From: Acidimicrobiales bacterium
GTDB taxonomy: Bacteria; Actinomycetota; Acidimicrobiia; Acidimicrobiales; Palsa-688
Length of the DNA stretch: 7,523 bases
Reading direction: 5' to 3'
Assembly: GCA_030039575.1 (NCBI GenBank)
Contig: JASHVH010000150.1
Location: forward strand, 1-7,523
Shown here: one piece after another, positions 1-6,285 of the stretch
Layout of the letters: every line of letters starts with the position of its first letter
How positions within the stretch are numbered: position 1 is the first letter of the stretch
Position numbers and translations under genes: made by a program
Notes under the pieces: generated by a model
Database searches by the model: none
The model's input: the letters and a program-made list of their open reading frames with translations, nothing else
Told to the model about the DNA's origin: nothing

Positions 1-605
1 CCTTGCGCGACGAGGGCGCCGGCGGCCAGCCGGGAGGCCAGTTCCATCGCTACGTCCATGAGCCGTTCGGCTTCGGCCACGCGGTCTGCCAGGCCGATCG
101 CGAGCGCCTCCTCCGCGCTCAAATAGCGGCCCGTAAGCACGAGGTCCTTGGCCCGTGCCGGGCCGACAAGACGGGCCAAACGCTGTGTCCCCCCACCGCC
201 AGGGATGATGCCGAGCAGGATCTCGGGTTGACCGAGCCGTGCCCCGCGGGCCACGACCCGGAAATCACAGGCCAGTGCCAGCTCGAGACCGCCCCCGAAG
301 GCACCGCCGGCGATGGCGGCCAACGTCGCCCTCGGCAGAGCCGCCACTGCGTCGAGCACTTCCCCGAACGCGCCGGCCGTTTCGGCCGCTCGAGCGGGGC
401 CGCCGAACTCGGTGATATCGGCGCCCGCTGAAAAAATGCGCTCGGTCCCCGTGATGACCAGTGATCCCGGGAGGTCGGCGGCGAGGGCGTCGACTGCCTG
501 GCGGAGCTCAGCCAAAAGCCCCGTTGACAGGGAGTTCACCGGCGGGCGGTCGACCCGCAAGACGGCGACCTTGCCCACCCGCTCGAGGGTGACGGCATTG
601 CTCAT
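1..605 (-). CDS. Enoyl-CoA hydratase/isomerase (crotonase) family protein, C-terminus cut by window edge
   Basis: Predicted to hydrate 2-enoyl-CoA to 3-hydroxyacyl-CoA in beta-oxidation, in the cytoplasm. The reading frame is open from ATG at 605 down to position 1, giving 201 residues of a family usually near 255-260, so about the last quarter is missing. The oxyanion-hole segment FSAGADITEF lies at residues 58-67. The second signature, GGAFGGGLELALACD at 100-114, carries Glu108, and GQPEILLGIIPGGGGTQRL at 125-143 carries Glu128. Their 20-residue spacing equals that of the two catalytic glutamates of rat enoyl-CoA hydratase (Glu144/Glu164), so a true hydratase is more likely than an isomerase with one glutamate. 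The start overlaps the thiolase stop as ATGA (602-605), indicating translational coupling and a shared transcript. Acyl chain length preference cannot be read from the sequence. Family assignment is firm; exact substrate is inference from the neighbours. Confidence 0.93.
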   Translation of the reverse strand, partial: MSNAVTLERVGKVAVLRVDRPPVNSLSTGLLAELRQAVDALAADLPGSLVITGTERIFSAGADITEFGGPARAAETAGAFGEVLDAVAALPRATLAAIAGGAFGGGLELALACDFRVVARGARLGQPEILLGIIPGGGGTQRLARLVGPARAKDLVLTGRYLSAEEALAIGLADRVAEAERLMDVAMELASRLAAGALVAQ

Positions 606-1786
606 GGGCCCACCGAACGCAGGATGACTGCATCTCCCTGCCCGCCGCCGCCGCACAGGGCGGCGGCGCCCACCCCGCCACACCGGCGCAACTCGTAACT
701 GAGGGTGAGGGCCAGCCGGGCGCCGGACATGCCGAGGGGATGGCCCAGTGCGATGGCTCCTCCGTTGGGGTTCAGCCTGTCGTCGGGTACCGACAGATCC
801 CTGGCCGAGGCGACGACCACCGCCGCGAAGGCCTCGTTCACCTCGATGACCTCGAGGTCGCTGACGGCGAGGCCGCCTCGTCCGAGGGCGGCGGCGATGG
901 CGCGCGACGGCTGGGTGAGCAGCGACGTGCCTGGCCCGGCGACCTGACCGTACGAGACAATTTCGGCCATGGGCCTCACCCCGAGGCGCGCCGCGGCGCC
1001 CGGGGAGGCAACAACAAGGGCGGCGCCGCCATCCGAAATCTGGCTGGCATTGCCGGCAGTAATGGCGCCGCCCTCGGAGAAGGCCGAGCGCAGCCCGGCC
1101 AGTTGCTCCTCTGTCGTCCCCGGCCGGATGCCCTCGTCCTCGAACACCAGAACAGGGTCGCCGCGCCTCCTGGGCACGCTCACGGGCACGATCTCTTCCG
1201 AGAGCCGACCGGCTTTAGTAGCAGCCGACGCCCGGTCGTGGGACCGGGCGGCGACGGCATCTTGCTCCACTCGCGAGATGCCGGTAGCGGCGGCGTCACG
1301 GTCCGTGGCAGCTCCCATGCTCAGCGGCTCGAACGCGCACGACAGCCCATCGGCCACGATGTCGTCTCGCAGCGCGGCGTCGCCGTAACCAAGACCACCG
1401 CGCCCCCCGTCCAGCAGGTAGGGCGCCTTCGACATCGACTCCATACCGCCGGCTACCACGACCTCAGCCTCGCCGGCGCCGATCATGAGGTCGGCCAGGT
1501 GGAGCGCATGGAGCCCCGACAAGCAAACCTTGTTGACGGTCAGGGCCGGTACACCCATGGGCACGCCCGCGCCCACGGCAGCTTGCCGCGCCGGGTTCTG
1601 GCCTTGGCCGGCCTGCAGGACGTGGCCCATTACGACGTAGTCGACGGCCTCAGGTGGGACGCCGCCCCGCCGCAGGGCCTCGGCAATGGCCAGCGCGCCT
1701 AACTCCACTGGAGCGATGGACGCGAGTGCTCCGCCCAGCTTGCCGATCGGGGTGCGGGCTGCGGACAGGATTACAGATCCAGGCAT
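602..1786 (-). CDS. Thiolase, acetyl-CoA C-acetyltransferase type
   Basis: Catalyses thiolytic cleavage of 3-ketoacyl-CoA (acetoacetyl-CoA to two acetyl-CoA) or the reverse condensation; a cytoplasmic enzyme. The 394-residue product matches the usual length (about 390-395). Catalytic residues are all visible: nucleophile Cys88 in VNKVCLSGLHAL, Asn317 in the NEAF motif, His349 in NGGAIALGHPLGMSGAR and Cys378 in ALCGGGGQGDA. These positions nearly coincide with Zoogloea thiolase (Cys89, Asn316, His348, Cys378). GGMESMSKAPYLL at 113-125 is another family signature. I chose ATG at 1786 because MPGSVILSAARTPIGK matches normal thiolase N-termini and a CGGAGGG ribosome binding site precedes it by 7 bases; an in-frame start at 1825 would add 13 residues unlike thiolase. 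It is the first gene of a minus-strand operon, overlaps the hydratase gene by 4 bases, and is transcribed away from icmF. A single TTA leucine codon lies at 1700-1702. Biosynthetic versus degradative use is not decided by sequence; context favours degradation. Confidence 0.95.
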   Translation of the reverse strand: MPGSVILSAARTPIGKLGGALASIAPVELGALAIAEALRRGGVPPEAVDYVVMGHVLQAGQGQNPARQAAVGAGVPMGVPALTVNKVCLSGLHALHLADLMIGAGEAEVVVAGGMESMSKAPYLLDGGRGGLGYGDAALRDDIVADGLSCAFEPLSMGAATDRDAAATGISRVEQDAVAARSHDRASAATKAGRLSEEIVPVSVPRRRGDPVLVFEDEGIRPGTTEEQLAGLRSAFSEGGAITAGNASQISDGGAALVVASPGAAARLGVRPMAEIVSYGQVAGPGTSLLTQPSRAIAAALGRGGLAVSDLEVIEVNEAFAAVVVASARDLSVPDDRLNPNGGAIALGHPLGMSGARLALTLSYELRRCGGVGAAALCGGGGQGDAVILRSVGP

Positions 1787-1793
1787 TTCGTGA

Positions 1794-1800
1794 CCCTCCG
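1794..1800 (-). promoter_or_regulatory. Ribosome binding site of the thiolase gene
   Basis: On the minus strand CGGAGGG is followed by 7 bases and ATG at 1786. This good Shine-Dalgarno match decides the thiolase start over the upstream in-frame candidate at 1825. It lies only 2 bases from the foot of the inverted repeat at 1803-1821. Confidence 0.75.
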
Positions 1801-1802
1801 TA

Positions 1803-1821
1803 GGGCGGCCGAGGGCCGCCC
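1803..1821. repeat. Perfect 8-bp inverted repeat with 3-base loop
   Basis: GGGCGGCC, GAG, GGCCGCCC: two perfectly complementary 8-base arms of pure G/C around a 3-base spacer. It lies in the presumed 5' leader of the thiolase transcript, 2 bases upstream of its Shine-Dalgarno sequence. As RNA it would form a very stable hairpin beside the ribosome binding site; as DNA it could be a dimeric repressor operator. No U-tract follows on either strand, so it does not look like an intrinsic terminator. The inverted repeat is directly seen; its function is inferred. Confidence 0.6.
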
Positions 1822-1965
1822 ACACTGCTCGACGCTAGTGAATGGCCTCAAGTCCGGGAGACCGTTCCTTTCTGCTCTGTTGGCCCGTTCCGCTCTCCAC
1901 TTGTCTTTGGCGGCACGGGGACCTTGGCGGGGCCGTCCCGTACGTAAACTACTCGGATATTGGAC

Positions 1966-1971
1966 TATTGT
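1966..1971 (+). promoter_or_regulatory. icmF: Possible -10 element for a leaderless icmF transcript
   Basis: TATTGT fits the TAnnnT pattern and ends 7 bases before the icmF ATG at 1979. That is the spacing expected if transcription begins at the A of the start codon. It lies in a locally AT-rich stretch. No good -35 hexamer sits at the usual 17-18 base distance. The lack of any Shine-Dalgarno sequence before icmF supports a leaderless reading, but this is a weak call. Confidence 0.3.
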
Positions 1972-1978
1972 ACCTCCT

Positions 1979-4900
1979 ATGACCGTCGGCGCCCTTGCCG
2001 CTGTCGACCACCGGACGTCCCTCTATGTGCCGGCCCATCCGGTGCGTTTCGTGACGGCGGCCAGCCTGTTCGATGGGCATGACGCGGCGATCAACATCAT
2101 TCGCCGTCTGCTCCAGGCCCAGGGCGCCGAGGTCGTCCATCTCGGGCACAACCGGTCCGTCGACGAGGTGGTGGCAGCCGCGGTCGAAGAGGACGTCCAG
2201 GGCGTCGCCGTCAGCTCCTACCAGGGCGGACATGTCGAGTATTTCAAGTACCTGGTGGACCGGCTCCGGGCCGCGGGGCGGCCGGACATAAAGATCTACG
2301 GGGGAGGCGGCGGGGTCATCGTCGCCCGCGAGATCGCAGAGCTCGAGGATTACGGAGTCCGTCGCATTTTCTCCCCTGCCGACGGTCAGCGCCTCGGTTT
2401 GGCGCCGATGGTGAACCTGCTCATCCAGGAATGTGACGTCGACCTCGCCGCCGACCGCCCCACCAGCCTCGATGGCCTTATGGGAGGCCAGGTAAGCACC
2501 CTCGCTCGCGCTATCACCGCCCTCGAAGGCGGGACGTTGTCGGAGCGACAATGCCTGGAGATCCAGGCGCACGCCTCCGCAGGGGTACCTGTCCTCGGTA
2601 TTACCGGCACGGGTGGCTCAGGCAAGTCCTGCCTGGTGGACGAGCTCATCAGGCGCTTCAGGTTCGATTACGCCGACCGGCTGCGCATCGCGGTCCTTGC
2701 CATCGACCCCACACGACGCCGCGGCGGGGGCGCTCTGCTCGGTGACCGCATACGGATGAACGCCATTGGCTCACCCCGCACCTACTTCCGGTCCCTGGCC
2801 ACCCGCGGTGCGTCATCGGAGGTGCCCCCACCCGTCCCCCTGGTCGTCGACGCTTGCCGAGCCGCCGGGTTCGACCTCGTTATCGTCGAGACTCCTGGCA
2901 TCGGGCAGGGCAGTTCGGCGGTCACGAGTATCGCCGGCGTCTCGCTGTACGTCATGACGCCGGAGTTCGGTGCCCCTTCACAACTCGAGAAAATAGACAT
3001 GCTGGACTGGGCGGACCTCGTCGCCATCAATAAGTTCGACAGGCGAGGCGCCAAGGACGCCCTGCGGGACGTACGCCGGCAATGGGCGCGCGGCCACGAG
3101 GCCTTTTCGACCGCGCCCGAAGACTTGCCGGTGTTCGGCACCATCGCGTCGCGGTTGAACGACAATGGTGTGACTGCGCTGTACGAACACGTGCGCGACG
3201 CATTGACGAGCCGCGGCCTGGTCGCTGACGGCGGGTCACTCTCGCCCGTCATCGGCAAGGTTTCCACTGGGACCTCGGTCATGGTCCCCAATGCCCGCGA
3301 CCGTTACCTGGCGGAGACAGCCGAGACGGTACGGTCGTACCACGCCCGCACGGCTGAGCAAGTTGCGGCCCTGAAGCGGGCTGACGCTCTGACGGAGACG
3401 GCGACTTTTGCGGCGGAGCGCGGGGTGGACCTGGTGGGGCTCGGCTCTTTGAGCAGTGATGCCGCCGCCGCTGTCGACCCCGAGACGCGCCGGCTGGTCG
3501 AAAGTTGGCCGGGAACGTTGCGCCAGTACTCGGGCGACGAGGTTGTGGTGCGCACGAACGGCGCCGTACAGACGCGGTCGCTTGCGCAGATCTCGCCCTC
3601 GGGGACGCGAGTCCCACGGGTAGCCCTGCCCCGCTTCGCCAGCCGGGCCGACCTGTTGCGCTGGCTACGGTCCGAGAACCTCCCCGGGAAGTTCCCGTTC
3701 ACGGCCGGCGTCTTCCCGTTCAAGCGGGAAGAAGAGCAACCGACCCGCATGTTCGCCGGCGAGGGCGACCCTTTCCGGACCAACCGGCGTTTTCACCTCC
3801 TGGCCGACGACCAGCCTACGACACGGCTTTCCACTGCCTTCGACCCGGTCACGCTTTATGGTTGCGACCCCGACGAACGCCCCGACATTTACGGCAAAAT
3901 CGGGACCTCCGGGGTATCCGTGGCCACCGTCGACGACATGAAGACGCTCTTCGAGGGCTTCGACCTCTGCGACCCATCGACGTCGGTGTCCATGACGATC
4001 AACGGGCCGGCGCCGGCCATCCTGGCCATGTTCTTGAACACCGCTATCGACCAGCGGGTCGAGCGCTTCGCCGAGGAGCACGGCCGGTCGCCGGGCCCTG
4101 AAGAGGCGGCCGAAATCCGGGCCTTCGTGCTGGCCAACGTGCGCGGCACAGTGCAGGCCGACATCTTGAAGGAGGACCAAGGCCAGAACACCTGCATCTT
4201 CTCGACGGAGTTCTCGTTGCGGGTGATGGGCGATATCCAGGAGTACTTCGTCCGGAACTCAGTACGGAACTTCTATTCGGTCTCGATCTCGGGCTACCAC
4301 ATCGCCGAGGCGGGGGCCAACCCTATTACGCAACTCGCCTTCACGTTGGCCAATGCCTTTACCTACGTCGAGGCCTACCTCGCCCGGGGCATGCACATCG
4401 ACGACTTCGCACCGAACCTGTCATTTTTCTTCTCGAACGGGATGGACCCCGAGTACAGCGTGATCGGCCGCGTCGCCCGGCGCATTTGGGCCGTAGCCAT
4501 GCGCGAGCGTTACGGGGCCAACGAGCGTTCCCAACGGCTGAAGTACCACGTCCAGACCTCAGGCCGGTCCCTTCACGCTCAGGAGATGGCCTTCAACGAC
4601 ATAAGGACGACGCTGCAGGCGCTGTGCGCCGTTTACGACAACGCCAACAGCCTGCACACGAACGCGTACGACGAGGCGGTGACCACGCCAACCCCGGGTT
4701 CTGTCCGCCGGGCCTTGGCCATCCAGCTGGTGATCAACCGAGAGTGGGGCCTGGCCGCCAACGAGAACCCGTTGCAGGGCAGCTTCGTCATCGAAGAGCT
4801 CACGGACCTGGTCGAGGAGGCCGTCCTGGCCGAACTGGAACGGCTCTCAGAACGTGGCGGGGTGCTCGGGGCCATGGAGACCGGGTACCAGCGGGGGCGC

Positions 4901-5242
4901 ATCCAGGACGACTCGATGCTCTACGAGCAGCGCAAACACGACGGCTCGTTGCCGATAATCGGGGTGAACACGTTCGTAAACCCCGACGGGGGCGAACCCC
5001 CGGACCACCTCGAGCTGGCCCGCTCGAGCGAAGAAGAGAAGCGCCGTCAGCTCGATCGGCTGCGTGACTTCCAGGCCCGCCACGGTCCCGAGCGTCCGGC
5101 CGCGCTGGCCGCGCTTCAGAAGGCGGTGCTCACCGGTGGCAACGTCTTCGCCGAACTGATGGAGACGGTCCGCTGCGCCTCCCTGGGCGAGATCAGTGCG
5201 GCGCTGTTCGAGGTCGGGGGCTCCTACCGCAGAACCGTATAG
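1979..5242 (+). CDS. icmF: Fused isobutyryl-CoA mutase IcmF (B12 domain, GTPase chaperone, mutase)
   Basis: Adenosylcobalamin-dependent radical enzyme interconverting isobutyryl-CoA and n-butyryl-CoA, with its own G-protein chaperone built in; cytoplasmic. The 1087 residues match known IcmF (about 1090). Residues about 22-155 form the B12-binding domain: SLFDGHDAA with the cobalt-ligand His34, then SSYQGGHVEY and IYGGGGGVIV. Residues about 200-420 are the MeaB-like GTPase: P-loop GTGGSGKS (210-217), DPTRRRGGGALLGDRIRMN (243-261), ETPGIGQG (304-311), guanine motif NKFD (351-354). A linker leads to the mutase barrel from about 565 and the C-terminal substrate domain. TRMFAGEG carries Phe592 and LKEDQGQN carries Gln736, matching the isobutyryl-type pair; methylmalonyl-CoA mutase has Tyr and Arg there. 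SGYHIAEAGA has the conserved His774. ATG at 1979 was chosen because the family's conserved part begins about residue 22 and upstream in-frame sequence is not IcmF-like; there is no Shine-Dalgarno sequence. The segment after ETPGIGQG is atypical (see findings). It heads a likely operon with the dehydrogenase 39 bases downstream. Confidence 0.96.
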   Translation: MTVGALAAVDHRTSLYVPAHPVRFVTAASLFDGHDAAINIIRRLLQAQGAEVVHLGHNRSVDEVVAAAVEEDVQGVAVSSYQGGHVEYFKYLVDRLRAAGRPDIKIYGGGGGVIVAREIAELEDYGVRRIFSPADGQRLGLAPMVNLLIQECDVDLAADRPTSLDGLMGGQVSTLARAITALEGGTLSERQCLEIQAHASAGVPVLGITGTGGSGKSCLVDELIRRFRFDYADRLRIAVLAIDPTRRRGGGALLGDRIRMNAIGSPRTYFRSLATRGASSEVPPPVPLVVDACRAAGFDLVIVETPGIGQGSSAVTSIAGVSLYVMTPEFGAPSQLEKIDMLDWADLVAINKFDRRGAKDALRDVRRQWARGHEAFSTAPEDLPVFGTIASRLNDNGVTALYEHVRDALTSRGLVADGGSLSPVIGKVSTGTSVMVPNARDRYLAETAETVRSYHARTAEQVAALKRADALTETATFAAERGVDLVGLGSLSSDAAAAVDPETRRLVESWPGTLRQYSGDEVVVRTNGAVQTRSLAQISPSGTRVPRVALPRFASRADLLRWLRSENLPGKFPFTAGVFPFKREEEQPTRMFAGEGDPFRTNRRFHLLADDQPTTRLSTAFDPVTLYGCDPDERPDIYGKIGTSGVSVATVDDMKTLFEGFDLCDPSTSVSMTINGPAPAILAMFLNTAIDQRVERFAEEHGRSPGPEEAAEIRAFVLANVRGTVQADILKEDQGQNTCIFSTEFSLRVMGDIQEYFVRNSVRNFYSVSISGYHIAEAGANPITQLAFTLANAFTYVEAYLARGMHIDDFAPNLSFFFSNGMDPEYSVIGRVARRIWAVAMRERYGANERSQRLKYHVQTSGRSLHAQEMAFNDIRTTLQALCAVYDNANSLHTNAYDEAVTTPTPGSVRRALAIQLVINREWGLAANENPLQGSFVIEELTDLVEEAVLAELERLSERGGVLGAMETGYQRGRIQDDSMLYEQRKHDGSLPIIGVNTFVNPDGGEPPDHLELARSSEEEKRRQLDRLRDFQARHGPERPAALAALQKAVLTGGNVFAELMETVRCASLGEISAALFEVGGSYRRTV

Positions 5243-5268
5243 GGTTGGCCGCGAGTTTCGGGCAGCAG

Positions 5269-5274
5269 AAGGAG
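5269..5274 (+). promoter_or_regulatory. Ribosome binding site of the dehydrogenase gene
   Basis: AAGGAG followed by 7 bases and ATG at 5282, inside the 39-base gap after icmF. It fixes the start and shows independent ribosome loading within a probable shared transcript. Confidence 0.75.
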
Positions 5275-5281
5275 CGGTCGC

Positions 5282-6238
5282 ATGTGGTCGTACCAGGTCG
5301 TGGCGCCGGGCTTCGTCGAGCGCGTCGAGGTCCCTCCGGACCGGGGCGAGCTCCGGGAAGGCCAGGTCCGGCTGCGCCTGCTGGTCGCCGGCCTGTGCGG
5401 GAGCGACATGCCGAGGCTGAACGGTGCCAGTGGGAAATCGGCGCGAGGTGATTTCGGGGGCGCCCCGGTGCACGAAGTGGTGGGGGAAGTGGTCGAAAGC
5501 GCTACCCCGCTCTTCAAAACTTCTCAACATGTGGTTGGCACGCTGGGCCGAGAGGCTTCCTTATCGGAAGTGGTGACGTGTTCGGCCACCACGATCATTG
5601 CCGTACCGGACGGGTTCGACGACGTCGAAGCCGTAGCCATCCAGCCGGTGAGCACGGTCGTTCGGGCAGCCGGGCAATTCCCCGATGTCCGGGGCCGCCC
5701 CGCTGCCGTCATCGGCACCGGGCCGTGTGGCCTCTCGTTCTGCCACATCCTCAAGCGCCAGGGCGCGGGCGAGCTGACCGCCATCGACCCAGTGGAGCGG
5801 TCGGAGACGGCGGCCGCGTACGGGGCGGACGAGTTCCTCGCCACCACGAGCCGGGACTGGCTTAGCGGTTTAGACGGCCGGGGCCGGCCCGAGGTAGTGG
5901 TGGAGGCCGTCGGTCACCAGAACGAGACCGTCGTCGACGCCATCCGGGCAGCAGAGGAGGGCGGGTTTGTGTTCGGCTTCGGCGAGGTCACCGACGCCGA
6001 CTATGTCATCCCCTGCCGCGAAATTTATGAGAAGGCCTTGACCTTTGCCTCCGGCCGGACCAACGGCAACTGGCCTCGGGTACTGCAGGAGGGTGCCGAT
6101 TACCTGGCCGCGCACAAGCAGGACTTTGCCAGTTACATCTCCCACACCGTGCCGCTCGCAGAGGCGCAAAGGGCTTATTCCCTGTACGCCCGGCCACAAT
6201 CGGGTCGCCTAAAGGTAGCCATCGTTACCTCAGGATGA
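5282..6238 (+). CDS. Short zinc-type medium-chain alcohol dehydrogenase, no structural-zinc lobe
   Basis: Probable NAD(P)-dependent alcohol/polyol-type oxidoreductase of the MDR superfamily; cytoplasmic, substrate unknown. It has 318 residues against about 340-350 for typical zinc ADHs. The N-terminal GroES-like domain has the catalytic zinc residues Cys39 (GLCGSD) and His64-Glu65 (VHEVVGEV, normally GHE). The Cys-rich structural-zinc loop, normally after the GDRV-like strand, is absent: SQHVVGTLG runs directly into SLSEVV. The position usually holding a Glu zinc ligand (EPL) is Gln121 in IQPVSTVV. The Rossmann fold shows GTGPCG (145-150) and Asp169 at the end of strand two, suggesting NAD(H). 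The C-terminus HTVPLAEAQRAYSL is family-typical. The start is set by AAGGAG 7 bases upstream. It lies 39 bases after icmF, so co-transcription is likely. Two TTA leucine codons (5561-5563, 5870-5872) are unusual at this base composition; I saw none in icmF. It could instead be a non-catalytic or specialised reductase. Confidence 0.85.
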   Translation: MWSYQVVAPGFVERVEVPPDRGELREGQVRLRLLVAGLCGSDMPRLNGASGKSARGDFGGAPVHEVVGEVVESATPLFKTSQHVVGTLGREASLSEVVTCSATTIIAVPDGFDDVEAVAIQPVSTVVRAAGQFPDVRGRPAAVIGTGPCGLSFCHILKRQGAGELTAIDPVERSETAAAYGADEFLATTSRDWLSGLDGRGRPEVVVEAVGHQNETVVDAIRAAEEGGFVFGFGEVTDADYVIPCREIYEKALTFASGRTNGNWPRVLQEGADYLAAHKQDFASYISHTVPLAEAQRAYSLYARPQSGRLKVAIVTSG

Positions 6239-6272
6239 GCGATATCCTCCGGGGGTGGCGTAGCTCATAGGC

Positions 6273-6279
6273 GAGGAGG
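6273..6279 (+). promoter_or_regulatory. pgm: Ribosome binding site deciding the GTG start of pgm
   Basis: GAGGAGG followed by 6 bases and GTG at 6286. This strong Shine-Dalgarno match, with the family-like N-terminus that follows, supports a GTG start. The 47-base gap from the dehydrogenase stop (6239-6285) holds no clear hairpin with U-tract, so readthrough from upstream is possible. Confidence 0.8.
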
Positions 6280-6285
6280 CCTGCC

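Larger units (their letters stand above)
1787..1978. promoter_or_regulatory. Divergent intergenic region between thiolase and icmF
   Basis: These 192 bases separate two divergently transcribed genes and must hold both promoters or promoter parts. The part near icmF (about 1941-1978) is clearly more AT-rich than its surroundings, as expected near a promoter. It contains a perfect inverted repeat (1803-1821) close to the thiolase start and a direct repeat TTGGCGG at 1907-1913 and 1924-1930, whose copies start 17 bases apart. The frame of icmF stays open through the whole region, but its translation there resembles no IcmF N-terminus. No convincing -35/-10 pair was found for the thiolase direction. 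The shared region suggests joint control of both operons, possibly by an acyl-CoA-responsive repressor; that is inference, and no regulator gene is in the window. Confidence 0.6.

Noticed and set aside
740..1702. Long plus-strand open frame of 320 codons antisense to the thiolase gene
   Set aside because: Its translation shows no recognisable domain, while the opposite strand encodes a full thiolase with all catalytic residues. Long antisense frames are common opposite GC-rich genes.
1787..1825. Upstream extension of the thiolase to a start at 1825
   Set aside because: It adds 13 residues foreign to thiolases and ignores the good ribosome site 7 bases before the ATG at 1786.
1790..1978. In-frame upstream extension of icmF from GTG at 1790
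   Set aside because: The extra 63 residues are low-complexity and unlike any IcmF N-terminus, would nearly abut the divergent thiolase start, and have no Shine-Dalgarno. Starting at 1979 gives the normal family length.
1972..1978. AGGAGGT on the minus strand as a ribosome site for an unseen minus-strand gene
   Set aside because: No ATG, GTG or TTG follows at a usable distance on that strand, so it marks no gene.
2782..3291. Minus-strand open frame of 169 codons inside icmF
   Set aside because: It is a shadow of the GTPase-encoding part of icmF, with no domain and no ribosome site seen.
1979..5242. Methylmalonyl-CoA mutase or 2-hydroxyisobutyryl-CoA mutase identity
   Set aside because: The N-terminal B12 domain, central GTPase and C-terminal mutase order and the Phe592/Gln736 pair fit IcmF, not the separate-subunit or other-specificity mutases.
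4847..5530. Minus-strand open frame of 227 codons across the icmF end and the dehydrogenase start
   Set aside because: It runs antisense to two well-supported genes, spans their junction, and has no recognisable motif.
6239..6285. Possible terminator between the dehydrogenase and pgm
   Set aside because: The 47 bases show no convincing stem-loop followed by a U-tract; the G-rich and C-rich runs do not pair well.
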